In this document: positions 1 to 11,376 of the stretch, in pieces
How the letters are laid out: each line of letters begins with the position of its first letter
How positions within the stretch are numbered: position 1 is the stretch's first letter
Assembly (NCBI GenBank): GCA_963971225.1
Contig: OZ020270.1
Span: forward strand, 74,292,432 to 74,356,431
Origin: Melieria omissa
Lineage: Eukaryota > Arthropoda > Insecta > Diptera > Ulidiidae
Direction: 5' to 3'
Length of the DNA: 64,000 nucleotides
Notes under the pieces: model-generated
The model's input: the letters and a program-made list of their open reading frames with translations, nothing else
Told to the model about the DNA's origin: nothing
Databases searched by the model: none
Translations under genes and position numbers: made by a program

Positions 1-764
1 ATCCAGACACCCCAGGGTAGCTGGTCAACATCAGGTGCTGAAACACTAGAAGTTCTGCTGGATACTCACTTTCCTGGTAGCGTAATTTTCAACGACCACG
101 ATCACAGTCTTCCTGAGGTCGACCGGCTCCCCAGAGCACCCCTCTCAACTAGTTTAACCAAATCCCATCTACATTGGGCCATCAAGTCTTTTGACCCATT
201 TAAGTCCCCAGGGCCAGATGGTATCATACCAGCCGACATCCAGCACAGCGCTGAGTCAGTTGCGCCCTCGTTGCTACGTATTTATCCCATTCAAATGAAG
301 GGAATCTAGGGTGGTCTTAATACCTAAGGCGGGGAAAATGTCCCATGCCAACGCTAAGGACTACAGACCCATCTGCCTAACGTCATTTCTTCTCAAGACC
401 TTTGAGAGAATTCTACACCATCAAATCAGGAATTCTATCGATCCGTCTCTCCTATCTAAGTCACAACATGCCTATACAAAGGGCAAGTCTGTTGAAACCG
501 CACTACACTCACTTCTCGAGCCGGTCGAAAGATCTCTCGCCCACAAAGAGTTTACTCTGACAGCATTCCTCGACATTGAAGGAGCTTTTAACAACGTCTG
601 TCCTCAGGCGGTTGTAGGCGCACTTTCCAATCTGAACCTAGACACGAAGCTGGTAAGATTAGTCGAGTGTCTGACAATACTGGGTTCAGAATTGTTGCAT
701 ATGCGGATAACATTGCGACAGCAGTCTCCGGCAAATATTTTTCTACACTTTCTGAGAAACTAAG
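1..764 (+). pseudogene. LOA-type non-LTR retrotransposon, reverse transcriptase fragment (element A)
   Basis: Plus-strand translation shows the start of a LOA/I-group reverse transcriptase: the SPGPDGI block near 205-230, then a frameshift, then an open stretch 311-763 with FIPKAGK-like, KDYRPICLTSF, QHAYTKGKSVETAL and FLDIEGAFNNV motifs. The region between the finger and palm motifs is deleted. The catalytic box reappears in another frame at about 697-714 as AYADN, so the second catalytic Asp is replaced by Asn. The fragment runs in from the window edge and stops at a junction in GAGAAACTAA around 750-762. The matching downstream half appears to be element F at 13992. Clearly non-functional: at least two frameshifts, a deletion and a catalytic substitution. 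Confidence 0.85.
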
Positions 765-1083
765 TGATGGATGGATGGATGTGAAGGGGAGCCGAGGAAA
801 TAATCTAAGTGAGGTCATTACCCCAATCACTCAGGCTCTATAGCCCATTGTACTTAAGGCTCAGGAAAAAGGTTGATAGAGGAAATGGTAATGGGAAAAG
901 AAAAAGAGAAAGTGGGTGGAAGGGGAGAGGGAGTAATGGGTTCTCCTGTGCATATTTCCCGGACTCATTAATGAATCTGAGGAGATCACACAGGGCGAGA
1001 GAATGAACTTCGTCCATTCTCATAACATCTGAACCCAGCGTGCGCAATCTCGTTCTAGAGAAGGCCGGACATGTACAGAGAAA
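765..1083 (-). mobile_element. 3' end of LOA family B, truncated copy
   Basis: About 320 bp nearly identical to 10257-10577, the 3' end of a LOA-type element on the minus strand. It starts with a (CATC)n-type 3' tail (plus strand GATGGATGGATGGATG, 765-781). It contains the last part of the open frame whose minus-strand product ends in a Phe/Pro/Leu-rich stretch after a Cys-rich CTCPAF motif. The copy breaks at about 1083, where the errantivirus LTR sequence begins. Confidence 0.8.
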
Positions 1084-1084
1084 G

Positions 1085-1332
1085 AAAGAAAAATTAAATC
1101 CGTCTTTATTGAGCTTGGTCTTAAGACTAACTTTCCGAAATAGCGAAAGTTCGTATGAACCCAAAAGGTGATAATGCCGAGTAGGCATTTTGAATCAATT
1201 CCAGTGCATTGACAGTTTGAATCAGCATGAAACGGTCAGTGCACTGGTAATTGCTTACTCGGTAAATTGCGAAATATTCGCTTAGCCAGAAGGTTGGTGT
1301 GGAATTGGGGCGTTAAGTCAATGGACGTAACT
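1085..1332 (-). repeat. Partial 3' LTR of an errantivirus
   Basis: On the minus strand a purine-rich tract (AAGGGGGGAAG, 1333-1343) is followed by AGTTACG. This is the usual polypurine tract plus AGTTA-type LTR start of insect errantiviruses. A polyadenylation-like AATAAA lies near 1100-1106. The LTR is cut at about 1085 where it meets the LOA B fragment, and no 5' LTR is visible in the window. The LTR call rests on position and the PPT/AGTTA signature only. Confidence 0.6.
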
Positions 1333-1448
1333 CTTCCCCCCTTGGTCCCGCAATTCTCCTGAAGTTGCGATTGGAGATTAGGCCTTGTGTTTTCATACGA
1401 ACATACATATTTGTTGACATACTTTTGTTTCACATTGATTTTGTTTCT

Positions 1449-1688
1449 TTATACATTGTATTTCTCTTTGAGTTTTTCTATAGTGTCGTTATCTCGTATG
1501 TGATTGGTAATTGTTTCGAATTGGTTAGTAATATTCAAAATCTCTTGCGGGTTTATAATATGTAAAATTATATCGTAGTCATTGACGATTTCCTCGACAT
1601 TCATGTTGATTTCTGAGTAGCCTAAGTTTGATTCAATCCTCTGGAGTGTCATTGACTGGTGAGTTAACGGAATAAGGGCTAGAAGCAT
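1449..1688 (-). pseudogene. Errantivirus env, N-terminal remnant
   Basis: An open frame of 79 residues starts at 1688, overlapping the last codons of pol, as env does in 17.6/297-type endogenous retroviruses of flies. It begins with a short hydrophobic leader, then a GYSEI-type block and an acidic helical stretch resembling the start of the errantiviral envelope protein. It stops at 1449. Only about 100 bp remain before the polypurine tract, so nearly all of env (fusion region, transmembrane anchor) is deleted. No functional envelope could be made. Confidence 0.6.
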
Positions 1689-4600
1689 GATGCACCAAAT
1701 CGTTGTCTGAAAATTTCAAAGGTCTTTTAATGTTACTTTCATGAACGTTTTCGAGATTGAATTTTCTAAACTTCGGTTGCTCTTTGTGTCTCAAATTTGT
1801 GTAATTTTTGATAAACCCTTCCTGTCTATTTTCCTGATAATCCTCACGGTTAGCGTTCAATTTCGAGATAGAGTTTGTTTTCTTTGCTTGGGTGCGTTGT
1901 CTTAATTCAGCGCGGTAGATTTTGTTATTTTCAGCGTTAATGGGTGTGTCTCTGATAGTAGAATGATATGAGTTGTTATACTGTGTTACGGCTTTTAAAA
2001 TTTGTTGTGTAATAGGGATTTTGTTGTCTAAGTTAAGGGCCCGAATTCTTTCTGTTAATGTATTATTGAATCTTTCTATGTCTGAGTTTCCTGTATGACT
2101 ATTGGGTTTTGTAAAGTGGATTTCAATGTTTTCTTCGTTACAAAAGTTTATTATGGTGGAATTATTGAATTCATTATCACAAACTAGTTTTTTTATTTTT
2201 CCTTTTATTGATATATACAGACGTATTTTCTCTAGCAATGTTGGTTTACTGCGATCTTCTAAAAAGAAACATGTGACATGCTTCGAAAATTTGTCGATAA
2301 AATTTATGAATGAATGCTTGGAGTTCACATATGTATCTACATGGACTATTTGTTTAATATCGGAGGGGGTTTCAGTAAGAGAAAATTTCTTTTTAATTGG
2401 ATTTCTATCGTATTTAGCGCCAGTGCAAACATCGCAGTTGTTTATGATTTCATATACTTTGGTTTTAAGTTGAGGGTTGTAGATTCTATTTTTCAATCCC
2501 TCGTAAGTAGGAATGATTCCTGAGTGTCCTGTTTCGTGTTTATGGAACAATGCAATTTGTTTTGCTAGTTCGTTTACATCTTCAATATCTCTTGCGAAAA
2601 TGCTACAACGAACAAATTTGACATTTTGGTTGTTTGAAAATATGGACAATAGTTTTGATTGTAGCCTGTTATATTCGTCATCATCTAATTCGCAGTATAT
2701 TCCGATTTTTCCTTTTTCGACATGTCTCCGGATGATGTTATTAATATTGTCGTTTATAAAGTCTTGCCTTTCTATAAAAATTCGTTTGTTTTGGAATACA
2801 TGTTGTATTTCGAATGTTTTGGTGTGTTGAAGTATTATTTGTGTTTTGAAACGGTTTACGACCGTGTTAAGAATTTGAGAGTTTTCATTCGGATATGGGT
2901 TAGTTGTCGGGTCAGAAGTTGTTAAGGCTTCTTGGTCGTTATTTCCATCACCTATTGATTCGGTTGTTTCACTACTGTCTTCAGAGGTAGTGATTGCATT
3001 TATTTCGTTCTTGTTTTTGTCGATTCGGCTCAGGAAATCTGCTATGACGTTTTCCTTTCCTTTCAGATAGTCAATTTTTATGTTATATTCTAACCAACGT
3101 TGTAGACGTGGGTTAATATCTTTGCCAGAGTTTTTTGCATACAGCCACTTGATTGGTTGATGATCGGTTTGTAAGTCGAACTCTTTTCCATATAGGTAGG
3201 GTCGGAAGTACTTTGTTCCCCAAACGATGGCCAGCAGTTCTTTCACGATAGTGGAGTAATTTTTTTCGTGATCATTGAGAGTTCTGGATGCGAAGCAAAT
3301 TGGGTGTCCATCTTGAGTTAGGACTGCACCCAATGCTGTATTACTGGCATCAGTAAGAAGTTTGAATTTTTTGTGAAAGTCTGGGTATCTAAGGATAGGG
3401 GAATTGGTGAGAATTACTTTTAGTTTTTCGAACGCAGATATATAATTTGGGTCGTTTGTGTTGACTGTGGCGTTTTTTTTCAGGTATTTAATCATTGGAC
3501 TCGCTATTTTAGCGTAATCTTTAACGAATTTTCTGTAGAAGCCAGTAGCTCCTAAAAAGGACTTTATTTGTCTCTGTGTTGTAGGTAGGTGTAGCTGTTA
3601 GATTATTTGAGCTTTTTGTGGGTTTGGTTCTACTCCGTTTGAAGTGAGGATGTGGCCTAGATATTCAGTTTCCTTTTTCAGGAAGTTACACTTATGAATT
3701 TGTATCTTTAGGCCGGCTTCGTGTAATTTATTGAAAACTTTGTTTAAGTTACCTATGTGTTCTGTTAAGGAGGTGCTGAAAACTAGAATGTGATCAAGAT
3801 AGACGACGCACACTTTGTTTATGAGCCCTCCTAGAACCGAATTCATCAACCGTTGGAAGGTTGAAGGCGCATTTTTTAAGCCGAATGGCATTCGTACAAA
3901 TTCGTAGTGGCCAAATGAGGTGGAAAAAGCAGTTTTCCTTCTATCTTCTTCTCTTACTAGGATTTGGAGAAATCCTTTAGCAAGGTCTAAGGAAGTGAAG
4001 TACTGTGCTTTGCCTAGTTTGTCCAAGATACCTTCGATATTAGGGATGGGAAATTTGTCGCTAACGGTTACTTCGTTGAGTTTTCTGTAATCGATAACTA
4101 TTCGCCATTTCTGTTTGCCAGAGTTGTCAATTTTTTTTGGGACGATCCATAATGGGCTATTGTAAGGCGAGTTGCTGTTTCTGATGATCCCCTGACTAAG
4201 CATTTCGGAGATCTGTTTTTCGATTTCTTTCTCATGTATTTGGGGGTACCTGTATATTTTGCAGGAAATGGGTGTGTCATTTGTCGTTATTATTTCGTGT
4301 TTAATTTCGTTTGTTGCTGTTAGAAGATGTCCTTCTTTATAAAAGAGATGATTATACTGCGACAGAATTTTAGTTATAGATCGTTTCTCTTCGGAGTTAA
4401 GGTGATCTAAGTTTATGTCGTCTGTACTACTAGACCAGGAGAGGGTTCCTGAGGCTTTAAATTCTTCGGGTATTGGTGTAATTATTTTGGTGTTTATTTT
4501 GTTTACACCGTTTAAGGTGCTGTACCAGAGTGGTTTTGAAAGTTTCTCTTCGGTCGATGTACTTTTATTTAATATGCCTGATCTAACGATACTTATATCT

Positions 4601-4700
4601 GAGCCTGTATCGATGAGGCATTTTATTGGTTTATTATTAATGGTGAGGGTTACTAGGGGTAGTTTTGAGTTGGGGGCTCCTAGGAAAAATTTACATCATC
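1633..4700 (-). pseudogene. Errantivirus pol (protease, RT, RNase H, integrase), Gypsy superfamily 17.6/297 type
   Basis: One continuous minus-strand frame runs from about 4700 to 1633. It is interrupted by a single in-frame TAA at 3598-3600 between RT and RNase H. Order: aspartic protease (LIDTGSDIS, about 4600), RT ([18 protein letters not shown]-like [17 protein letters not shown]), RNase H (LLTDASNTALGAVL, about 3350), tether, H2C2 zinc finger (HKHETGHSGIIPTYEG) and integrase core (HVDTYV; VCDNEFNN; E in SDIERFNNTL). The RT YLDD box reads YLDH, so one catalytic Asp is lost. Pol follows gag with a frame change. The element is fixed in the genome and defective through the stop, the RT substitution, and the loss of gag, env and the 5' LTR. 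Confidence 0.9.
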
Positions 4701-4910
4701 TACTTGGGTGTTGCCGATTTCCATAGTTTGTTCGATATTATGGGACTCTAACGGGTGATTTCTGGAGTTATGAAAGGGATGTGAGTTGCTATTTCTACGT
4801 TGGTATTGGTGGCTATTCGTATTGGGATGACCCCATTTCGAGAAACTTTGATTACTGCTATTTCCGTTGTCTGTATTATAATGATCTCGTTTCGAGAGGT
4901 TAGGTTATTA
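4680..4910 (-). pseudogene. Errantivirus gag, C-terminal fragment
   Basis: The minus-strand frame ending at TAG 4680-4682 is rich in Asn, Ser, His and Gln and ends with [14 protein letters not shown]. This resembles the Asn-rich gag tail of 17.6/297-like errantiviruses. It overlaps the start of pol in another frame, consistent with frameshift expression. The 5' part of gag is missing; sequence changes at about 4905-4920 to LOA element C. Confidence 0.6.
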
Positions 4911-4919
4911 TTATTCTCT

Positions 4920-6060
4920 TTATTTTGATAATTTGTCGAGAAGGTTGTGCCTTTTCTAGAATCCCTTTCGAGAGGGTCCTTTGCAGCCTAGCGGTGGCAG
5001 GGATGTCCCCTAAATCCTCACAGAACATCCTCCAGGATTTTCTTTTGGATTTTCTTACTTCTTTGTTGTATAGTGTTAGGGCTACTTTGTAGGTATCCCA
5101 CATGTTTGTTTTCTTGGCCCTATTGAATTCAATTCTAGCCTTTTTGCGAAGTTTTGAAAGGAAGCTGTTCCACCATGGAACCCTCTGTCTAGAGGTCTTG
5201 GTTTTTGGTGGACAGCAGTCATGATACGATGAGATAAGTAGGTTCGTTGTGTTTGCTACCTCCCTATCTAATTCATCTGTTGTTCTAATAAAATGATGTT
5301 GGTCATCTAGTTTTCTAGAGAGGTTTTCAGTGTACCTCATCCAATCTGTTGTTTTTGGACAACGGTAGAGTGCGACACTCTTAACCGGGCCCTCAACATC
5401 GAACATAATGTACCTATGATCCGACATAGAGTCCTCATCCGAGACTCTCCAGTTCTGGATCATGTCAGAAAATTTATTCGTTACTAGAGTTAAATCTAAA
5501 ACCTCTTGGCGAATGGCATTAACGAAAGTTGGACTCTTCCCCTTATTTGCAATAGTCATATTACTACTTATTATGTACTCAAAGAGCGACTCACCCCTAC
5601 TGTTAGTGTCCGTACTAGCCCATGCTATATTGTGGGCATTTGCATCACATCCGATGACTAGTTTTCTCCTGTGGACTTTGCAGTAATCCACTAGCTGCTT
5701 TACCGTCGATGGAGGCACCACATCGGTATCACCCGGGAAGTAGGCTGAGGCTAGAACAGCCTCTGTCCTCACTCCTCCCTGCTCCACCTCCAGAGCTATT
5801 GCCACTGTGTCTCCGTTTAGAAATTCTGTAAGGGGCAGACATTTTATATCGGTGTTTATGATGATAGCGGCTCTAGGCCTATCAGCACTAATGTCATAGA
5901 TTACCTGATGATTTTTTATGTTTAGTCCTCGTATACGGCCTTTATTTATCCAGGGCTCTTGAATAAGCCCTATGTCAGTGGTGCCGCCAGCAAATCTCCT
6001 GCTCCAAAGTTCCGCGGCTGCCCCCTTAGCATGATGGAGATTTACTTGGAGGCGTTTCAT
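4920..6060 (-). pseudogene. LOA element C ORF2: endonuclease domain, truncated before RT
   Basis: An open frame from ATG 6060 encodes an apurinic-like endonuclease of a LOA-type retrotransposon. Motifs: QVNLHHAKGAA (N-terminal Asn), LIQEPW (catalytic Glu), ADRPRAAI, ASAYFPGD, GCDANAHN, and SDHRYIMF (catalytic Asp-His) near residue 215. A Trp/Lys-rich linker (VPWWNSFLSKLRKKAR) follows. The frame degenerates after about 4945 and the whole RT is absent. The ATG overlaps the ORF1 terminator (ATGA), as expected for linked retrotransposon ORFs. Closely parallels ORF2 of element E at 34012. Confidence 0.88.
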
Positions 6061-7100
6061 TGTGTTGTTGGTATGCTGGAGCCACTGAGAGAGTTAATCT
6101 CATCATCTGCGATCTCCACGTTGTCGAGTTGTTTAGCTAGCTCTTCAGCATTGGTATCGGCGGCCTTCATTTTGAGGCTAATTAGTCCAAAGCAGTAGAT
6201 TGCTCTGCCATTGAGTTCCTCTAGCTACCGATTTTTGATCGACTGCCAGTACAAGCATGGTGTTCGATCCTTTATCAACCCTCCTAAGGGCCCTCTAGGC
6301 CTTTGTATTTAGGCCATTGTTTTGGACCTCAAGGAACCTCAGGATTCTTGCTGTTTCAACGCCAGCGGATTTTGGAAAGTACCCCACTGCGACCCTGGAA
6401 TTAGGAATTTTGGATTCCTCTACGGCCCACAGCGAGGCACCCTCCCACGGTACCATTTCTAAGGCGATGGACCTCACCCACTCTGCAGTTGTGTTCCCCT
6501 TACAGTGCAGGACTAGATATCCTGCCTTGTAAGTAGAACCCAAGAGCTGAGGTCCCGCTGAGCCGCTATCCAAATTAAGGATTTGTTCCAGCATTGTGCT
6601 CTGGATAGAGTCCATCTGCTCTGTTGTCAGAACCGTGTCCGGATAGTTTTTTGCCAGAATGGCCATTCTTACGTCCTTACGTTCTTACAAGGGCGTCCTT
6701 GTATGAGGCAGTGGGCTGCCTCTTCGCGCTGGCTATAGCAGCCTTTGATGTGGAGGGCTCATCTTCCCTCGGCTTCTTTTTGTTGGAGGCCTCTGGTGGA
6801 GTTACCTCCACTGACCGGGTCCTCTTGGAGCTTGCTCCACAGTTGTTGTTTTGGTATCGGTAGGCGGGCCTTCTCATATGCCTCCTCCTTATCCATGCCT
6901 TGCTTTAGGAGGTAGATAAGCCTCTTTTTGCCGGCGCCATTTAGCCTCTGCCTTTGCTCCCCTGAAGGCCCCGCTTTATCTGCGCCAGCCGTGGATGTAG
7001 TTGTTCCCACTTTTACCTCCGGTGGTATTTGAGGCTTAGAGGCCTCTGCTGCCAAACTTTTTTGGTCGCTTGCGCCACCGCTGTCTTTTTGGGGGTCCAT
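6061..7100 (-). pseudogene. LOA element C ORF1 (gag-like, DUF4780-type)
   Basis: Three overlapping minus-strand pieces (7100-6759, 6877-6677, 6666-6295) form one ORF1 broken by two frame changes. The N-terminal half is charged and low-complexity. The C-terminal half has WVRSIALEMVPWEG, VAVGYFPKS and ARILRFLEVQNNGLNT, matching the domain seen in ORF1 of elements B and E and resembling Pfam DUF4780 as I remember it. A TAG at about 6296 falls where the related proteins have Trp, so it looks like a simple TGG-to-TAG nonsense change. Coding continues after it in shifted frames up to ORF2. Probable RNA-binding particle protein; function inferred. Confidence 0.8.
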
Positions 7101-7395
7101 TAGACCACCGGCCGACCAGTGCTGACAATAGCGCTGTCCCGTAGATGCTTTCTACTAAGAGTGGAAATATTAGTTGGTAATAGTTAGTAATTAATATAAT
7201 TAATAATAGTTAATAATAATTCTATTTTTTATAATTTATAAATTCTTGTTATTAGTTAGCACTTTTTATTTTTTTTTTAATTTTATTTGTGTCGGGATTG
7301 CATAGCGCTATGCGTGGCAACTCCGCCTGCCGTCGGCAGCCATAAATGGGTACTACCCAACAGATGGCGCTCACAGCTTTTGTTTTTATTTTATG
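7101..7395. other. LOA C 5' UTR and AT-rich flank
   Basis: About 40 bases upstream of ORF1 are GC-rich and probably 5' UTR of element C. From 7160 to 7265 the sequence is TAAT/TTATT-rich without coding signal. 7300-7380 contains the short word CAACAGATGGCG, which recurs at 7769 and, inverted, near 53561. No gene seen. Confidence 0.5.
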
Positions 7396-7406
7396 TATGG
7401 CAGTGC

Positions 7407-7722
7407 GGTGGCTCAGTTGATTAGTGCGCGGTCCAGCGAGTCGCATGCAGAGCGACGCAAGATCGAATACTGCATGTAGTAACACCTAAAAAAAATAACG
7501 TTTTCTCTTTCGGTGGCTGTCCTCTCAGCTGGAAATGGCAAACCTCTGAGAGTAAAAATTGCCTATGAAAAAGCTCCCAACCTGCCGTTCGGAACCGGCA
7601 TAAAACTGTAGGTCCCTTCCACCCGCGTACAAAGTTCACACGCACAACACGGGTGATTGCGGGAAGCTAGGCCTTAGTCTCGCGTAAGCGGGCTGTCGTG
7701 CCAATCAATTATTTATTATTAT
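7407..7722 (+). mobile_element. tRNA-derived SINE, copy 1
   Basis: The 5' part is tRNA-like: a polymerase III A box (TGGCTCAGTTGATTAGTGC, from 7409) and a B-box-like GATCGAATAC about 50 bases later. A tRNA-unrelated body and an AT-rich tail follow. The same unit recurs at 28218-29022, where the B box reads GATCGAATTC. The copy is flanked by a near-perfect 14-bp direct repeat TATGGCAGYGCGGT (7396-7409 and 7723-7736), consistent with a target-site duplication. Non-autonomous; which LINE mobilises it cannot be read here. Confidence 0.8.
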
Positions 7723-8159
7723 TATGGCAGCGCGGTCCGCTGTGGCCAGTCAATTTTGGCGCCTGGCCAACAGATGGCGTTGTGAGTACTTACGTTTACG
7801 GTTATAACGGCAAACAACTTGCAGCCCAGCCGGAGCACCGGTCCAATTCTGGCTACTGGAGCACCTCTGGAAATGCCCAAGCCGACCGTCCGCAAACCGC
7901 CTCTCCACCAGTCCAGCACCGTGCACTCCGCGACGACGAAAATGCAGCACAGCACGAACCGAGCCCTCACTCAGCGAATCCAAGCGTCCGCACACCAGTC
8001 ACCACCACTTCAAGCCGCACTTCACACAGCACCTGCACACGCGACGCTCACCCGGAACACACGAAAAAGCAAATTTGCAATTTTGCAGTCAGACAAACCG
8101 CGAAAATTTATTTGTTTTAAGAAATACTTTGAAAGCGCGAGCGAACACTTGACCGCTTA
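7723..8159. other. Unassigned GC-richer stretch
   Basis: No recognisable domain on either strand. A plus-strand open frame (7819-8406) is Ser/Pro/His/Thr-rich with no known motif and runs antisense through LOA B endonuclease sequence, so it is probably fortuitous. May be diverged retrotransposon or host intergenic DNA. Confidence 0.3.
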
Positions 8160-8414
8160 TTTGCAGGGTTGCCAGATGAGGCCGTTACTATTACAGTTTC
8201 GACGCTGTTCCCACCAACCCAGTACTTTATTTAACCGCGACGACATCTTGAGAACAGAATTGTCTAATCATCGTGCATTCGATCGACCGCGGCATGATGA
8301 TACATGCTCGCGGTCTATCACTCCCTTCGTGTTGAAGGATTTGTCCCCACGTAATGGCACCCAGACCACAGATACGCTTATAGCACACCCATGGCTCTTG
8401 GATTAATATTATTT
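8160..8414 (-). pseudogene. LOA family B (copy B2) endonuclease fragment
   Basis: The minus strand encodes ILIQEPWVCYKRICGLG and SDRPRACIIM, then RQFCSQDVVAVK followed by an in-frame stop and a shifted continuation. These correspond to the first third of the LOA endonuclease. Bases 8296-8414 match 13873-13996 almost exactly, showing that both loci come from the same family B. Truncated at about 8160. Confidence 0.75.
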
Positions 8415-8519
8415 GAGGACATGCTTGCAGTTTCGCATGCCTGCTGCATAGTAGAGCAGTAGACGATTTTCTATGCTGCAGTTGATCTGCATGATAATAA
8501 TTTCAGTCATGTCAGGGAC

Positions 8520-9865
8520 CGAAACTACCGTCACGCCTTATCCTCCTCCTTGTCCTGTAGGCGGAAGGGCACCCGCCCCAGGTGTAGGTGGGGACGGTAC
8601 CCGTACTTCGACTTCAGGACCTTCAACGAGTCTAAGTCAATACCCACCACCAGGTGTGCACCGACTTCTTTGTTGACAGCCGATACATTCCTGGTTAGCG
8701 AGTATATTCGCCATAGACTCGTGTCCAGACCTGCGTTCTAGGCACGGATACGTGCGAGGATTTCACCTGGTTTCCGGAGAATACCCAGTATCCAGGCTGA
8801 AGCCCTCACCAACCTGATGCTATTTCCGTCCGTGAGCACGAACTTACTCTTTTCACAGGCTGGCATCTTCGCTACGACTTTTTCCAGCCATTCTCGAGAA
8901 ACCGCGTTGGAGCATTGCACCTTAATGATTCCGTTTTCAACACGCTTTCCTTCGAACATCGGTGTTTCTTTCGAATCACCGATTGCATTCCAAAGGTAGG
9001 AGTCGAAAAAGACTTGCTGTCCTTTGGACAACAGACCATTTCCTTTGTCGGTATGTATCTCAACCATCATCGCTTTGGCAGCCGCTTCCGTGAAAGTGGC
9101 ACCAGAGGTCGATGGCTGAGTGTCATTCGACATTTTCCGGGATCCTGCAGCCGTCTCCATTTCAGTAGACGGCTGACCTGTAGACTCCTGCGTCGAGCGT
9201 GCCGGCACGTCCGATTCCGGTCCAAGGACCTTCCTCCTCTTTGCCTTGCTACACTTCACATCCGAGTGCTCAGATCCCAGAGCGGCCTCAGAAGAGTGTG
9301 CCATAGCAGACGAATCATCGCCCGTTCTGTCACGCTTTCCTGTGGCCATCATAGGTGTTGAGGTTGGTAAAACTTGAGTACTTGCCGCTGCTTTCACGGC
9401 AGCTTTCCTCTTGTTCTGTCTCCTCCTTTTGCGCTGTCTGGCAGACAGCTCTTCACCTGCCTTCGAACCCTCGATGCCAGCAACCTCCTTACCGGCACTC
9501 TCCTGGTTCGCACCAGGTTTAACCGTTTTCGGAGATACGCGTGGTACCCGAATTCGACTCGTTGAAGTAGGTGGGCTATCTAACATCTCCACGTCTCCAT
9601 CAACCTCGACGGCTGACTTTGATGCTTCTGATCTTAGTCTGTCCACATTCTCCTCCAACAGTAGGCTCTCCATTGACATAGTCAATGTGCCATCGTCCAC
9701 CGCTAGTAATTTGCTTCCTCCGGGACCCTGGGTGTCAGTCCCGGTCATAAGGGAAGGTGAGCTTTGGGCCTGTACATCCAATGCCCAAGCCGCCGACGGA
9801 TCGGCGGGAGGATTCCCAGCAGTCTGGTTACCTCGTGCAGAAAAACCGGGAGTGGGCTTCACCAT
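8520..9865 (-). pseudogene. LOA family B (copy B2) ORF1, nonsense-mutated
   Basis: A 375-residue frame from 9865 stops at TAG 8738-8740, but the same frame stays open afterwards to about 8520. The continuation (NAGLDTSLWRIYS, VNKEVGAHLVVGIDL, LGRVPFRL) matches the expected end of the ORF1 domain. The TAG is therefore a premature stop, probably from CAG. The protein has a long acidic/basic N-terminal half with a KR-rich patch (RQRKRRRQNKRK, about residue 143) and a C-terminal domain like that of elements C and E (SREWLEKVVAKMPACEKSK). Likely RNA-binding ORF1p. Confidence 0.82.
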
Positions 9866-10217
9866 TGAAAGAAAGGGGGGGGTTGCATTTTATACCTACT
9901 GCCAGGTGAAAGGAAAAACTGCCGCCCTGGAGTCAGACACAGACCAGGTGCCGCCCATTGTCGGAACCGACGCCCCTGGATTTTAGGTAGGGATAGCGAA
10001 ATGACGGGAAGCAGAGGGATAGGTTTGAGGGAAATTCGGGTGGATGGTAGCGCTTAGTTCGTACTCCCCGGCTGCCCGTCTGACACGGTTGAACCCACCG
10101 GACATGACCGAAACATAGTTCGACCATGCCCATCAGCATGGCCAGGCCCGATCCTCGTAACTAAGCCCCCGCACCGCGACAATGTGGCTACCAAGCAGGG
10201 GAAAAAGTATAGTTAAT
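9866..10217 (-). other. Probable 5' UTR of LOA copy B2
   Basis: GC-rich sequence upstream of ORF1 with no coding motif, bounded at 10218 by the remnant of an RT target site and the tail of copy B1. The assignment as 5' UTR rests only on position. Confidence 0.4.
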
Positions 10218-10330
10218 CTCCTATCTCCGGCAAATAAATAACTTTCTGAGAAACTAAGTGATGGATGGATGGATGTGAAGGGAGCCGAGGAAATAATCTA
10301 AGTGAGGTCATTACCCCAAGCACTCAGGCT

Positions 10331-11376
10331 CTATAGCCCATTGTACTTAAGGCTCAGGAAAAAGGTTGATAGAGGAAATGGTAATGGGAAAAGAAAAAGA
10401 GAAAGTGGGTGGAAGGGGAGAGGCAGTAATGGGTTCTCCTGTGCATATTTCCCGGACTCATTAATGAATATAAGGAGATCACACAGGGCGAGAGAATGAA
10501 CTTCGTCCATTCTCATAACATCTGAACCCAGCGTGCGCAATCTCGTTCTAGAGAAGGCCGGACATGTACAGAGAAAGTACTCTGTACTATCTACCTCCTC
10601 CAGGCAAGACACGCAAGTCGGGTCTTCGATGATGCCCATGTTGGCCATATGTCGCCCCCATGGATTGTGTTCTGTGATTAACCCGACCATTCGTCGGAGG
10701 TCTTTCCTTCTCAGATCCTGGAGGAAATTCCCTGTTTTCCTTTTCGGGCTTTTCACAAAACACTTGACAGTCTATGTAGGTTGTTGACATAGGACTTGAT
10801 CCAGTCCAGGGTTCCTGCTAGACTGGTGCCGAAAATTTGTTCTGGTCCCATGGATGTGCACCCTGATCCACAGTTAGCCAGTTCATCGGCTGTTTCGTTA
10901 CCTAGAACACCGCAGTGTCTCGGAACCCAGATAAGTTGGAGCTTATTACGTCTCGCGACTGATTTAAGCTTCATCTTGCATTCTTGGACAATCTTAGAGG
11001 TAACACGCACGTTCTCCAGGGACTTAAGTGCAGCTTGACTGTCACTACAGACTCCTATATATTTCCCGCACCATTTCCTCCCGATTATCCATTCCGCTAC
11101 TTTCAGAATGGTGAAGATTTCCGTCTGAAAGACGGTAGTCAGCCCACCCAGTGAGTAGTAGCATCTGACACTTCGTTCGAGGTGCCATCCAGCTCCAGTA
11201 CCTTTAACGGTCTTGGATCCGTCAGTGAAGAAAATATCCGTCAGATCCCCTAGCATGGCCTCTGGGTTGTCCCACAGGCCGCGCGTTGGGAACCTCACTT
11301 CAAAGTTTCTCCAAAAGGATACTTCGGGTATTAGGCAATCCTTAGGGGCCAGCAGCAACGGATATTGCACTGACAA
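10331..11376 (-). pseudogene. LOA B1 ORF2: RNase H and C-terminal Cys/His region
   Basis: Frame 11376-10753 holds RNase H with the full acidic set: IFFTDGSKTVKG, FQTEIFTILKVAEW, CSDSQAALKSL and the HCGVLGNETADELA block. A second frame, 10756-10331, has the C-terminal region GLITEHNPWGRHM and CVSCLEEVDSTEYFLCTC, a CCHC-like motif found after RNase H in LOA/I elements. It then runs into a Phe/Pro/Leu-rich tail up to 10331. At least two frameshifts link RT, RNase H and tail. Confidence 0.85.

Noticed and set aside
7819..8406. Plus-strand 195-codon frame as a host gene
   Set aside because: Low-complexity Ser/Pro/His composition, no motif, and its last third is antisense to recognisable LOA endonuclease sequence.
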